From Terrimesophilobacter mesophilus (lineage in GTDB: Bacteria; Actinomycetota; Actinomycetes; Actinomycetales; Microbacteriaceae): 64,000 nucleotides of DNA. Shown here piece after piece: positions 37,243-46,838 of this stretch (position 1 is the first letter of the stretch; every line of letters begins with the position of its first letter). The notes under the pieces are model-generated. The model was not told the DNA's origin, ran no database searches, and saw nothing but the letters and a program-made list of their open reading frames with translations. The position numbers and the translations under genes were made by a program. The stretch covers positions 1 to 64,000 of the forward strand of contig NZ_JACHBP010000001.1 in assembly GCF_014200375.1 (NCBI RefSeq), read 5' to 3'.

Positions 37243-38905
37243 GACTCCAACGATACCGGCTCCACTCCTGCACCGGCGCTCCCCGTCGTCGTTCGGCACC
37301 GCCGCCGATCGAAACGCAGGCACCGCATCGGGAACGCCTCAGGATGTGGTCGTGGAATCACTCGGCGGCTATCGGCTTGTTCGGAGACTGGGCGCCGGCG
37401 CGAACAGCGAAGTATGGCTGGGAAGCGATGGCGCGGAGACCGTCGCGGTGAAGGTGTATCGCGCCGAGGCGGACGGCGCGCGAATCGACGCGGAGATCGA
37501 AGCCCTCGGGCGCGCATCGCACCGCCACATCCTCAGGCTCGAGGATCTCGCCATGGGGCCGGGCGGGAATCCGTGCCTCGTACTCCAGCGGCTCTCCTCA
37601 CTGAGTCTCGCGGGGTTGCTCGCGCGGTCGGCGCCCACCCCGGGGGAGGCCGTCACGATTCTTGTCCCCCTGGTGCGCGCTGTCGCCGAACTGCATCGCG
37701 TCGGTGTAGCCCATGGGGCGCTGAGGGCGTCCGCCGTACTGTTCGACGATTCAGGGGCTGCCGTGCTCGCCGGCCTCGGAAGGGCGATCCTCTTCGGAGA
37801 CTTTCCCGCGGACAGCGGTGCGAGTCTTCCCCCGGCGCGGATGGCGGTGGAGTCCTCCGTGGCGCACGACCTCGCCGGCCTTGTCTCGATCTGCACAGCG
37901 ACGGCGACACGCGACGAAGAACTCTCCCGGTGGCTCTCGTCTTGCTCTCCGCGCGACGGGCACGACTTTGCCGAGGAGTTGGTCGAACGGCTGTACTCGA
38001 GCGCGGATCCCACTCCCGTTCGCCTGGGCCTCCTGCGTGGTCATCGCGAGTTGGAGAGTCGCGCCGGTCCCGGCAGCATCCCGGAGCGCATCGGCGGGAT
38101 GGGCCGGCCCGCCGCGGAGCCCGTGGCGCCGCTGCCGGCCACCGACCCCGCGGCCACCGACCCGGCGACCACCGACCCGGCGACCACTGGGCTGGCGTCC
38201 ACCGAGCTGGCGTCACTGCTGCACCTGCCGGACGACGCGGCGAATTCGTTGATGCGGTGGATGGGCGCACTCCTCGAGCGCGGCCCGATTGCGACGGTCA
38301 AGGCCAGGGTCGGGGAGGTGCTGCGGCCCGTCCGGAAAGCGGTGTGGATCGTCGCGGGCCTGGTCGCTGTCGTCGTCGTGGCAGTCACGGCCGTGCTGCC
38401 GCCCGGTGCCTCCGGCCGGGACGACCCGCCCGTCGCGGTGCCGGTCGAGACGACGGCGACGCCCGCTGCCCTGGGCCCCGCAGTGTCCGCCGCCATCGGT
38501 GGCGACGACCCCGCGCTCGCCGCGATCGCGCTCCTGGACGCGCGCGCCGGCTGTTTCAGCGCATTGTCGGTCCTCTGCCTCGATGCTGTCGATCAGCAGG
38601 GGTCAGCGGCCATGAGTGCGGATGCCGCGCAGATCCGTCTGCTTCAGGCGGGTGGGGTCGCGGAAGGTTCGACGGGCGTGCCTCCGCACTCGTTGCAGGC
38701 GGAGTCGTCGCCGACGACATCCGACCGATTGACTGCAAAGGTCGTGGAGCGTCTCGGCGACAGCGTGCTCCTGGCCGTGACGGTCACAGACTCGACGGGC
38801 ACAGACGCGACGGGCACCCCGTCCGGCTTCTCGGTTCTCCTCATCCGGATCGACGGGGAGTGGCGCATCCGCGACGTCCTCGCGACCGGAGGGCCCGCGG
38901 GCTAG
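37241..38905 (+). CDS. Membrane-anchored Ser/Thr pseudokinase with extracellular C-terminal domain
   Basis: A ~554-residue protein. The N-terminal ~260 residues have a protein kinase fold: glycine loop RLGAGANSEVWLG, lysine in VAVKVYRAE and glutamate in DAEIEALGRASH. Key catalytic parts are lost: HRD is HGA (VAHGALRAS) and the DFG motif is AGL (VLAGLGRA). After a Thr/Pro/Ala linker with ATDPATTDPATT repeats comes one transmembrane helix (about 363-388), and an extracellular part with two cysteines seven residues apart ending DGEWRIRDVLA, resembling NTF2/SnoaL-like domains. Two other starts, GTG 37346 and 37352, are likelier: AGGA stands seven bases before 37352. The stop overlaps that of convergent sucB (CTAG). 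Confidence 0.8.
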   Translation: MTPTIPAPLLHRRSPSSFGTAADRNAGTASGTPQDVVVESLGGYRLVRRLGAGANSEVWLGSDGAETVAVKVYRAEADGARIDAEIEALGRASHRHILRLEDLAMGPGGNPCLVLQRLSSLSLAGLLARSAPTPGEAVTILVPLVRAVAELHRVGVAHGALRASAVLFDDSGAAVLAGLGRAILFGDFPADSGASLPPARMAVESSVAHDLAGLVSICTATATRDEELSRWLSSCSPRDGHDFAEELVERLYSSADPTPVRLGLLRGHRELESRAGPGSIPERIGGMGRPAAEPVAPLPATDPAATDPATTDPATTGLASTELASLLHLPDDAANSLMRWMGALLERGPIATVKARVGEVLRPVRKAVWIVAGLVAVVVVAVTAVLPPGASGRDDPPVAVPVETTATPAALGPAVSAAIGGDDPALAAIALLDARAGCFSALSVLCLDAVDQQGSAAMSADAAQIRLLQAGGVAEGSTGVPPHSLQAESSPTTSDRLTAKVVERLGDSVLLAVTVTDSTGTDATGTPSGFSVLLIRIDGEWRIRDVLATGGPAG

Positions 38906-40458
38906 ATTCCGAGATCCGCCTGGAAGTCTCCGGCTTCGAGACGCTCCTTGACGGCCACCAGGAATCGGGCGGCATCCGCACCATCAACGATGCGGTGATC
39001 GTAGGACAGGACGAGGAACGCCATCGAACGAATGGCGATCGCATCGAGGCCGTTGTCGGTCACGACGACGGGCTTCTTCGTCACGACTCCGGTTCCGAGG
39101 ATCGCCGATTGCGGCAGGAACACGACGGGCGTATCGAACAGTGCGCCGCGCGAGCCGGTGTTGGTCACCGTGAAGGTTCCTCCCGCGAGCTCGTCCGGCT
39201 TCAACTGGTTGTTCCTCGTGCGATCGGCCAGGTCCGCGATCTCTCCGGCGATCCCCGCGATGTTGAGGTCGCCGGCATTGCGGATCACCGGGGTGAGGAG
39301 GCCGCGCTCGGTGTCCACAGCGATGGAGATGTTCTCCTGGCCGGGGTAGACGATGTTCTCACCGTCGATCGTCGCGTTGATGATCGGGTACGCCTTGAGC
39401 GCCTCGGCGGCGGCCAGGGTGAAGAACGGGAGGAAGGTCAGCTTGTGGCCGGTCTTCTCCTGGAACCGTGCCTTGACCTCGTCCCGGAACGAGGAGACGG
39501 CCGTCACGTCGACTTCCACGACGGTGGTGAGTTGTGCCGATGACTGCATCGACACGACGGCGCGCTCAGCGACGACCTTCCGCAATCGAGACATGGGAAC
39601 CGTCGTGCCGCGCAACGGAGAGGTTTCGAGGCTCGTGCGGGCGGCCGCCTTGGCCGGCGCAGCACCGGATGCTGCAGTGCCGGATGCCGCGGAGAGGACA
39701 TCCTGCTTGCGGATGCGGCCTCCGATGCCCGACCCGTTGATGGTCGAGAGATCGATCCCGCTCTCGTTTGCGAGTTTGCGCACCAGTGGGGTCACGTAGC
39801 CCGCGTTCGCGTTGGGTGCGGCGGATGCAGAGTCCTCGGCGGGCACTGCGGCCGGTGCTGCGGGAGCCGGTGCTGCGTGCGCGGGCGCAGCCGGGGCTGC
39901 AGGAGCGGGCGGAGCAGCCGGTGCAGGCTCGGCAGGAGCAGCTGGTGCCGCGGCAGCAGGGACCGGCTCGGCGGCAGGGGCCGGCTCGGGAGCAGGGACC
40001 GGCTCGGGCTCAGCAGCGGGCGCTGGTGCCGGCGCCGCGGGAGGCTCTGGGGCTGCCGGGGCAGCGGGAACCGGCGCAGCTTCCGCCGGTGCGGCGGCGG
40101 GTGCGGCGGGTGCCGGCTCGGCTGGAGCGGCCGTCGCCGTCGCTGCCTCTGCCGGCGCGACCTCTTCGGGAGCCGGCGCGACCTCTGCAACGGGCGCCTC
40201 GGGAGCGGGCGCGCTTCCCGATCCGTCTCCGACGGTTGCGAGTGGTGTTCCGACCTCGACGGTCTCGTCCTCCTGGACCAGGATCGCCTCGAGGACGCCG
40301 GCGACGGGGGAGGGGATCTCGGTGTCGACCTTGTCGGTCGATACCTCGACCAGCGGTTCGTCGACTTCGACGCGGTCGCCGACCTTCTTCAACCAACGGG
40401 TCACCGTTCCTTCGGTGACACTCTCTCCGAGTGCCGGGAGGTTGACGGATTCGCTCAT
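38902..40458 (-). CDS. sucB: Dihydrolipoamide acyltransferase (E2) of 2-oxo acid dehydrogenase
   Basis: A 518-residue E2: one N-terminal lipoyl domain with Lys43 in EVSTDKVDTEI, an Ala/Pro/Glu-rich linker (about 78-217, unusually long), an E1/E3-binding domain (TPLVRKLANESGIDL, about 220-256) and a catalytic domain with the HxxxDG motif in SYDHRIVDGADAARF near the end. It carries acyl groups from E1 to CoA. As only one E2 is in view, it may serve both pyruvate and 2-oxoglutarate dehydrogenases, as is known in corynebacteria. Last gene of pepA-lpd-sucB. It converges with the pseudokinase gene by a shared CTAG stop. Confidence 0.95.
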   Translation of the reverse strand: MSESVNLPALGESVTEGTVTRWLKKVGDRVEVDEPLVEVSTDKVDTEIPSPVAGVLEAILVQEDETVEVGTPLATVGDGSGSAPAPEAPVAEVAPAPEEVAPAEAATATAAPAEPAPAAPAAAPAEAAPVPAAPAAPEPPAAPAPAPAAEPEPVPAPEPAPAAEPVPAAAAPAAPAEPAPAAPPAPAAPAAPAHAAPAPAAPAAVPAEDSASAAPNANAGYVTPLVRKLANESGIDLSTINGSGIGGRIRKQDVLSAASGTAASGAAPAKAAARTSLETSPLRGTTVPMSRLRKVVAERAVVSMQSSAQLTTVVEVDVTAVSSFRDEVKARFQEKTGHKLTFLPFFTLAAAEALKAYPIINATIDGENIVYPGQENISIAVDTERGLLTPVIRNAGDLNIAGIAGEIADLADRTRNNQLKPDELAGGTFTVTNTGSRGALFDTPVVFLPQSAILGTGVVTKKPVVVTDNGLDAIAIRSMAFLVLSYDHRIVDGADAARFLVAVKERLEAGDFQADLGI

Positions 40459-40514
40459 CAGTGGTGCTCCTTCAAGACCGTGGTTGTCCCCTCAAGCATA
40501 GTTCGCCCTTCGCG

Positions 40515-41888
40515 CTAGATCGCGTGGAGCGGCTTTCCCGCGAGGGCGAGGAACGCCTCACCGAGTGCTTCGCTCTGGGTCGGGTGAGCGTGGATGAGCG
40601 GGGCGATGTCCTCCGGGTATGCCTCCCAGTTGACCGCCAGCTGAGCCTCACCGATGAGTTCGCCGACGCGCGCTCCGATCATGTGGACGCCGACGACCGG
40701 GCCATCGTTGACCCGTACGACCTTGATCGACCCCGACGTCCCGATGATGTGGCTCTTGCCGTTCCCGGCGAGGTTGTAGTCGTACGCCGTGACCTTCTCG
40801 TCGCCGTACTGCTCCCTGGCCTTCGCCTCCGAGAGCCCGATGGAGGCGACTTCCGGATCCGAGTAGGTGATCTTCGGGATGTTGACGTCGGAGATCACGA
40901 TGGGGTTCAGCCCGGCAATCTCCTCGGCCACGAAGATGCCCTGCTGGAAGCCGCGGTGGGCGAGCTGAAGGCCGGGGACGATGTCGCCGACGGCGTAGAC
41001 GCCGGGCACGTTGGTCGCGAGTCGCTCATTCGTGAGCACGAAACCACGGTCCATCGCCACACCGACCTCCTCGTATCCGAGGTTGTTCGTGGACGGGCCA
41101 CGACCGACCGCGACGAGGAGCAGCTCGGCCTCGACGGTCTCGCCGTTCTCGAGCGTGACGACGACGCCGGACTCGTTCTGCGTCACGCTCTGGAAGCGCA
41201 CACCCAGCTTGAACTCGATCCCGCGCTTGCGGAACGCGCGCTCGAACTGCTTGCTGACGGTTTCGTCTTCATTGGGGACCAGGTGCGGCAGTGCCTCGAC
41301 GATGGTGACCTCTGCACCCCAGGAGCGCCAGACGCTGGAGAACTCCACCCCGATGACGCCTCCGCCGAGTACCGCGACCTTGCGCGGTACGAACGGGAGT
41401 TCGAGGGCCTGCTCCGAGGTGATGACCCTGCCGCCGATCTCGAGCCCCGGAAGAGACCTGGAGTATGAGCCGGTCGCCAGCACAACGTTCTTGCCGGTGA
41501 TCCTGTCTTCGCCGACCTGGACCGTCGTGGGGGAGACGAGCCTGCCCTCTCCCTCGATCACGGTGATCCCGCGGCCTTTGATGAGGCCCTGGAGCCCCTT
41601 GTACTTGCTCGCGACGATTTCCTCGCGGTAGGCGGTCACGCCGGCGATGTCGATGCCCTCGAACGCGGTCGTGACGCCGTACTTCGCGGACTCGCGCGAG
41701 ACATCCGCGACCTCCGCCGAGTGCAGCAGCGCCTTCGTGGGGATGCAGCCCACGTGCAGGCAGGTGCCGCCCAGTTTGCCCTTTTCGACGAGAGCGACGC
41801 TCATCCCGAGTTCGGTCGCCCTGAGCGCTGCGGCGTATCCGCCACTGCCTGCTCCGAGCACGACAAGGTCAAAGTTTTGTTCCGACAC
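40515..41888 (-). CDS. lpd: Dihydrolipoyl dehydrogenase
   Basis: A 457-residue flavoprotein, E3 of the 2-oxo acid dehydrogenase complexes, that reoxidises dihydrolipoyl groups and makes NADH. It has the FAD motif VLGAGSGGYAAALRA, the redox pair Cys43/Cys48 in GGTCLHVGCIPTK, the NAD loop VLGGGVIGVEF and the catalytic HAHPTQSEALGEA near the end. GTG 41888 has GGGAG nine bases upstream. sucB follows 56 bases downstream. Confidence 0.96.
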   Translation of the reverse strand: MSEQNFDLVVLGAGSGGYAAALRATELGMSVALVEKGKLGGTCLHVGCIPTKALLHSAEVADVSRESAKYGVTTAFEGIDIAGVTAYREEIVASKYKGLQGLIKGRGITVIEGEGRLVSPTTVQVGEDRITGKNVVLATGSYSRSLPGLEIGGRVITSEQALELPFVPRKVAVLGGGVIGVEFSSVWRSWGAEVTIVEALPHLVPNEDETVSKQFERAFRKRGIEFKLGVRFQSVTQNESGVVVTLENGETVEAELLLVAVGRGPSTNNLGYEEVGVAMDRGFVLTNERLATNVPGVYAVGDIVPGLQLAHRGFQQGIFVAEEIAGLNPIVISDVNIPKITYSDPEVASIGLSEAKAREQYGDEKVTAYDYNLAGNGKSHIIGTSGSIKVVRVNDGPVVGVHMIGARVGELIGEAQLAVNWEAYPEDIAPLIHAHPTQSEALGEAFLALAGKPLHAI

Positions 41889-41984
41889 CGGGCGACTCCC
41901 TTGAGTTTCAGCCTGTGCTCGCACCGAGCGCACGGGGCGCAACGAGACTTCGAGCCGGCAGGTCTTCCCGCCACTTCGACTTTA

Positions 41985-43484
41985 CTACGCGCGCGAAATT
42001 CGCTCAGCCAGTGCGAGGAGGGTCCTCACCGTGACAGCGGTCGGCCCTTTGCCGGTGTAACCGAATCCTGCCCCGTCGTTGTGGGCGGGTCCGGCGATGT
42101 CGAGGTGCGCCCAGGGGATGCGGGAGCCGTTCTCGGCCTTGCCGACGAACTCCTGAAGGAAGACGCCGGCGAGCAGCATGCCGGCCGCCGTACTGCCGAT
42201 CTTGGCGTTGGCGATGTCGGCGACGTCGGAGTTCAGGAGTGTGCGGAGTTCTGCGGGCAGCGGCATGGGCCAGAAGCTCTCACCCACGGACTTCGCCGTG
42301 TCGACGACCTCGGTCACGAGCGTGTCGTCACCCATGACCCCCACGTACCGATCGCCCAGCGCAACGCGCGCAGCTCCCGTGAGCGTCGCGACGTCGATGA
42401 TCGCATCCGGGTGCTCCTCGCTCGCCGCGACGAGTCCGTCGGCGAGAACGAGGCGTCCTTCGGCATCCGTATTGAGGACCTCGACCGTCTTGCCTCCGCG
42501 GATGGTGAGCACGTCGTTCGGGCGGATGGCCGACCCCGACGGGAGGTTCTCTGCGATGCAGAGCCACGCCGTCACCTTGATGTCGAGCCCGAGGCGAGCC
42601 GCCCCGATGGCCACGGCGAGGACCGTTGCAGCCCCCGTCATGTCGTACTTCATTCCGACCATGGATGCCGCAGGCTTGAGGGAGAGGCCGCCGGAGTCGA
42701 ACGTGATGCCCTTGCCGACGAGCGCGAGATGCCGATGCGCCCCCTCGGGCGAGTATTCGACCTTGACGAGTCTCGGCGACCTCGTGGAACCCTGCCCCAC
42801 GCCGATGATGCCGCCGAATCCTCCCGACGCGAGCTCCGCATCCGCGAGGACCGTGACCGTGACCGGTGCGCCGACCGCGAGCTCCTGGGCCGCGGCGGCG
42901 AATGTCTCGGGGTAGAGGTCGAGCGGCGGCGTGTTCACGAGATCGCGCACGGAGTGGATGACACCAGCGACGATCCGGGCGCGGTCGACGGCGCCGGACC
43001 CGTTCGAGACCGCGGAGATCACGGTGATGTCGCTCGCCGGGAGCTTCGACGCGTCCTTCGGCTGGGAACGGTAACGAGTGAACGAGTATGACCCGATCGC
43101 AGCACCCTCGAGGATCGCGAGCACGTCCTCCTCGCTCGTCGCGGGAAGCGCGATCGACATCGAAGCGGCTCCCAAGACCTGGCGGGCCGCCGAACCGGCC
43201 GCCCTCCGAAGCACATGGGGAGTCACCGGCGAGGTACCCAGACCGATGAGAGCGATGCTCCGCGGTGCGCCGGATGGCGCACTCGACGGTGTGGCGAGTC
43301 GTCTGAGTTCGTCCTCAGCGCCCGTGACACCGAGGGCGGCGAGGGATGCTGCGAGTTCCTGCAGTGCAGGCTCGGACGACTGCAATGTCGGTCCGGAATC
43401 GGAACTCGTGACGCCCAGCACGAGAACGTCGGATGCGACGGAGAGGACGGAATCGGAGGAGAGATGAAGTGCGGCGACAGTCAT
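41985..43484 (-). CDS. pepA: Leucyl aminopeptidase (M17)
   Basis: A 499-residue metallopeptidase that releases N-terminal amino acids. The M17 signature NTDAEGRLVLADGL is present (about 335-348) with metal-binding ligands in KGITFDSGGLSLKP and the active lysine/arginine pattern; D in MKYDMTGAATV also matches. The N-terminal ~170 residues are the macro-domain part. It lies 96 bases upstream of lpd on the same strand and is divergent from the PAC2 gene with 124 bases between. Confidence 0.95.
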   Translation of the reverse strand: MTVAALHLSSDSVLSVASDVLVLGVTSSDSGPTLQSSEPALQELAASLAALGVTGAEDELRRLATPSSAPSGAPRSIALIGLGTSPVTPHVLRRAAGSAARQVLGAASMSIALPATSEEDVLAILEGAAIGSYSFTRYRSQPKDASKLPASDITVISAVSNGSGAVDRARIVAGVIHSVRDLVNTPPLDLYPETFAAAAQELAVGAPVTVTVLADAELASGGFGGIIGVGQGSTRSPRLVKVEYSPEGAHRHLALVGKGITFDSGGLSLKPAASMVGMKYDMTGAATVLAVAIGAARLGLDIKVTAWLCIAENLPSGSAIRPNDVLTIRGGKTVEVLNTDAEGRLVLADGLVAASEEHPDAIIDVATLTGAARVALGDRYVGVMGDDTLVTEVVDTAKSVGESFWPMPLPAELRTLLNSDVADIANAKIGSTAAGMLLAGVFLQEFVGKAENGSRIPWAHLDIAGPAHNDGAGFGYTGKGPTAVTVRTLLALAERISRA

Positions 43485-43608
43485 TCGGCCATGCTATCCG
43501 GCGCAACCGGGTGGCGGATGCCAGTCCGGCTCCTCCTGTTCGCTCAGGGCTTGAGCCCACGCCGCCGTTCTGACAGCACCCCCGATTCGGCGCGGTTAGA
43601 GTTGAGGG

Positions 43609-44544
43609 ATGGAAGACCCCGAGGGCCTCTACACGCTCAGTCCGGACGTCGTCGACGTCCCGGCCGGGCTGCCGCTCGTCGCGGGTTTGACCGGTTTCGC
43701 GGATGCCGGAGGGGCAGTCAGCCTGTTCACGACCAACCTTCGTGAGACGCTGCCGTCGACCGTGATCGCCACATTCGACAACGACGCGCTCCTCGACTAC
43801 CGTGCGCGCCGCCCCACGATCTACTTCGAGCAGGATCACCTGACGAACTATCAGCCGGCCTCGCTCGAGCTGCGCCTCGCAACGGACGAGATCGGCCAGC
43901 AGTTCCTGCTCCTCAGCGGGTACGAGCCCGACTTCCAGTGGGAGCGTTTCACGTCGGCGGTGTTGGGGCTCGTCGCACGGTTCCAGGTGAAGTCGACGAC
44001 CTGGGTTCACGCGATCCCCATGCCGGTACCGCACACCCGGCCCATCGGAGTCACGGTCAGCGGCAATCGGTCCGAACTCATCGAGACGTTCTCGGTGTGG
44101 AAGCCGCACACCCAGGTGCTCGCCAACGCCCTGCACCTCGTCGAATACCGACTGCAGGAACTCGATCACCCGATCGCCGGATTCGTGCTCCTCATCCCGC
44201 ACTACCTCTCCGACACCGAGTTCCCGGATGCCGCATTCAAGGCGCTCGAATCCGTCAGTTCCGCGACCGGGCTCATCTTCTCGACTGCGACTCTCCGCGA
44301 AGAGGGCAGGGAGTTCGTCGAAAAGATCGACAAGCAGGTCGAGGGCAACCCGGAGCTCGCGAGGCTCGTCGGCACGCTTGAGGAACGTCACGACTCCTAC
44401 ATGGCGGGAAACCCGCTGAGATCGCCGCTCATCGACGAGGATGGCGAACTGCCGACGGCGGATGAGATCGCTGCAGAGCTGGAGATCTTTCTCGCGCTGC
44501 GGCACAACGGTGACGACGACCAGACGAATCCACGCCCGGAGTAG
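43609..44544 (+). CDS. PAC2 family protein
   Basis: A 311-residue soluble protein of the proteasome assembly chaperone 2 family in actinobacteria. It begins PEGLYTLSPDVVDVPAGLPLVAGLTGFADAG with an acidic start, then alternating alpha/beta segments including PTIYFEQDHLTNYQP and LLLSGYEPDFQWE. Bacterial homologues are structurally characterised but lack a settled function, and actinobacterial ones occur in genomes without proteasomes. It lies upstream of the sigma-factor gene by 260 bases, which include TTGACA at 44706-44711. Confidence 0.9.
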   Translation: MEDPEGLYTLSPDVVDVPAGLPLVAGLTGFADAGGAVSLFTTNLRETLPSTVIATFDNDALLDYRARRPTIYFEQDHLTNYQPASLELRLATDEIGQQFLLLSGYEPDFQWERFTSAVLGLVARFQVKSTTWVHAIPMPVPHTRPIGVTVSGNRSELIETFSVWKPHTQVLANALHLVEYRLQELDHPIAGFVLLIPHYLSDTEFPDAAFKALESVSSATGLIFSTATLREEGREFVEKIDKQVEGNPELARLVGTLEERHDSYMAGNPLRSPLIDEDGELPTADEIAAELEIFLALRHNGDDDQTNPRPE

Positions 44545-44804
44545 TCGAGGACGGAATAGCCGGAGAGCAGGCCCTGTTGTCCCTGGTGAAGCCCGATCGC
44601 TGAGGGGTGCTGTCGGAGCATTGTCCGATTCCGTGCAATAATTGAGCACGGACCCGTTCAGGTCGTCACGTGTTGTGAAAGGCTCACGCCTCACAGTTCA
44701 GGGACTTGACATGGGTCCTCGTACTGCCCAAAAACGGTCGACGCGGACCCCCGTGGCCGTCGACCGCCGACAGCACGAGGGTTCTTCTGACGAAAGGTGA
44801 CCTC

Positions 44805-46832
44805 ATGGCAGCCAGGAGCAAGGCCACCGCCTCCACAGAGACCGAGAAGGCGTCATCATCCGCAGGAGTGAATTCGGACGCCAGGCCGACGGGCAGGATG
44901 ATGGCCGCGGCCAAGGCCCTGGCGTCACGGGCGCGCAAGGGGCGGGGTTCGGCCGAGGTGCCGACGGCCGCGGATGAGCCGTCAACGTCTCCATCATCGA
45001 AAGCGAGCGCGGCGTCACGCGCAACATCAACCATGAAAGCTGCGACAACAAAAGCAATGACCACACCAGCAACGACGAAGACTTCCACGAAAACGACGTC
45101 GACGAAACCGGCGACAGCGAAGGCGTCGCCGGCCGCGAAGTCGACGGCGAGCAAGACCAGCGCGACCAAGACCACGGCGACCAAGACCACGGCGGCCAAG
45201 ACGGCGCCGACCAGGACGGCGGCAGCGTCGAAGGCCACGGCTGAGAAGACTGCGGCGAAGGCGACAGCGAAGGCTGCGCCGAAGGCGACAGCGAAGGCTG
45301 CGCCGAAGGCGGAAACGGCGTCGGCGAGCAAGGCCAAGGCCTCGGCAACCAAGACTTCGGCCGCCAAGACTCCGGCCACCACGACGGCCGCGGCCAAGGC
45401 GGCGCCCACGAAGGCAGCGTCGACCAGGACAGTGAAGTCGGCATCGAGTGCAACCGCAGGCACGAAGGCTGCGGCATCAAAGGCTGGTACGAAGGCTGCA
45501 GCGTCAAAGACCGGCACGAAGGCTGCCCCGAAGCCCGCCGCCAAGCCCGCCACCACGCCGGCGACGAAGTCCTCAGGGAAGTCCTCGGCGAAGAAGGCGT
45601 CCGGCACCGGTGAGGTCGACGTGAGCGATCTCGAGGCCGAGGTCGGCGAAGACGAGGAGATCGAGGACATCGTCGCTGACGACGATGACGAGGTCGTGGA
45701 CGACGACTCGACCGATGAGGTGGAGGCAGAGGATGCGGACGAGCCGGTGGCGGAGGCCAAGGCCGGCGCCGCGGCATCCAAAGAGGACGGCGAGGACGCC
45801 GGCGATGACGACTCCGACGAGGAAGAGGGCACCTCAGAACCCCTGCCGACCGGTGCCCTTCGCCTATCCCTCGTGGACGATGAGGACGAGGTTCCCGTCT
45901 ACTCCGCGGCCATCACGGGTGCCACGGCCGACCCGGTCAAGGACTACCTGAAGCAGATCGGAAAGGTCGCGCTTCTCAATGCCGCCGAAGAGGTCGAACT
46001 CGCCATGCGGATCGAGGCGGGCCTGTTCGCCGAGGACAAGCTCGCGAACGGCAAGGGCAAGATGACGAAGGAGCTCGAGCGTGAGCTGCGGTGGGTCGCG
46101 AAGGATGGCCAGCGCGCAAAGTCACACCTTCTCGGCGCGAACCTGCGCCTCGTCGTGAGCCTTGCCAAGCGCTACACCGGCCGCGGAATGCAGTTCCTCG
46201 ACCTCATCCAGGAGGGAAACCTGGGCCTCATCCGTGCCGTCGAGAAGTTCGACTACACGAAGGGCTTCAAGTTCTCCACCTATGCGACCTGGTGGATCCG
46301 TCAGGCGATCACTCGCGCGATGGCCGACCAGGCTCGCACGATCCGCATCCCCGTGCACATGGTCGAGGTCATCAACAAGCTCGCCCGCGTGCAGCGTCAA
46401 ATGCTGCAGGACCTGGGCCGTGAGCCCACGCCGGAGGAGCTGAGCCGCGAGCTCGACATGACGCCGGAGAAGGTCGTCGAGGTGCAGAAGTACGGTAGAG
46501 AGCCGATTTCGCTTCACACCCCTCTCGGCGAGGACGGCGACAGCGAGTTCGGTGACCTCATCGAGGACACCGAGGCGGTCGTCCCGGCGGACGCCGTGGG
46601 CTTCACGATGCTGCAGAAGCAGCTCGAGAGTCTGCTCGATTCGCTCTCGGAGCGTGAAGCCGGCGTCATCCGGATGCGGTTCGGCCTCGGCGACGGGATG
46701 CCGAAGACGCTCGACCAGATCGGTGACACCTTCGGCGTGACGCGCGAACGCATCCGCCAAATCGAGTCGAAGACCATGGCGAAGCTTCGCCACCCGTCAC
46801 GCTCGCAGTCGCTGCGCGATTACCTCGAGTAA
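44805..46832 (+). CDS. sigA: Primary sigma factor (SigA/RpoD family)
   Basis: A 675-residue sigma factor. Residues ~1-265 are Ala/Lys/Thr-rich with repeats like those of histone H1 tails; ~265-365 is acidic (Asp/Glu-rich). The conserved part begins at region 1.2, [12 protein letters not shown] (about 376). Region 2 is [18 protein letters not shown] (about 446) with the -10 binding helix [18 protein letters not shown]. Region 3 is [12 protein letters not shown] and region 4 has [12 protein letters not shown] (about 645). AAGGTGACC precedes the ATG. Closest to the primary factor of Micrococcales. The downstream CofE-like gene starts six bases later, so it is likely cotranscribed. Confidence 0.96.
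   Translation: MAARSKATASTETEKASSSAGVNSDARPTGRMMAAAKALASRARKGRGSAEVPTAADEPSTSPSSKASAASRATSTMKAATTKAMTTPATTKTSTKTTSTKPATAKASPAAKSTASKTSATKTTATKTTAAKTAPTRTAAASKATAEKTAAKATAKAAPKATAKAAPKAETASASKAKASATKTSAAKTPATTTAAAKAAPTKAASTRTVKSASSATAGTKAAASKAGTKAAASKTGTKAAPKPAAKPATTPATKSSGKSSAKKASGTGEVDVSDLEAEVGEDEEIEDIVADDDDEVVDDDSTDEVEAEDADEPVAEAKAGAAASKEDGEDAGDDDSDEEEGTSEPLPTGALRLSLVDDEDEVPVYSAAITGATADPVKDYLKQIGKVALLNAAEEVELAMRIEAGLFAEDKLANGKGKMTKELERELRWVAKDGQRAKSHLLGANLRLVVSLAKRYTGRGMQFLDLIQEGNLGLIRAVEKFDYTKGFKFSTYATWWIRQAITRAMADQARTIRIPVHMVEVINKLARVQRQMLQDLGREPTPEELSRELDMTPEKVVEVQKYGREPISLHTPLGEDGDSEFGDLIEDTEAVVPADAVGFTMLQKQLESLLDSLSEREAGVIRMRFGLGDGMPKTLDQIGDTFGVTRERIRQIESKTMAKLRHPSRSQSLRDYLE
45257..45304 (+). 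repeat. In-frame tandem 24-bp repeat inside sigA
   Basis: Bases 45257-45280 and 45281-45304 are identical copies of 24 bases, coding for KATAKAAP twice. Shorter repeats, such as 15-base units coding for TKTTA near 45160-45200, lie in the same Ala/Lys/Thr-rich part. They can slip in replication and change protein length. Confidence 0.85.
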
Positions 46833-46838
46833 AAGACC

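Noticed and set aside
36505..39543. A 1012-codon open frame on the plus strand across DUF4191, the pseudokinase and sucB
   Set aside because: It crosses three genes supported by domains on both strands; its product is Arg/Gly-rich and lacks motifs, a common by-product of high GC DNA.
39790..40200. Apparent tandem repeat in the sucB linker
   Set aside because: It is Ala/Pro codon redundancy of a protein linker; no exact long repeat unit repeats regularly.
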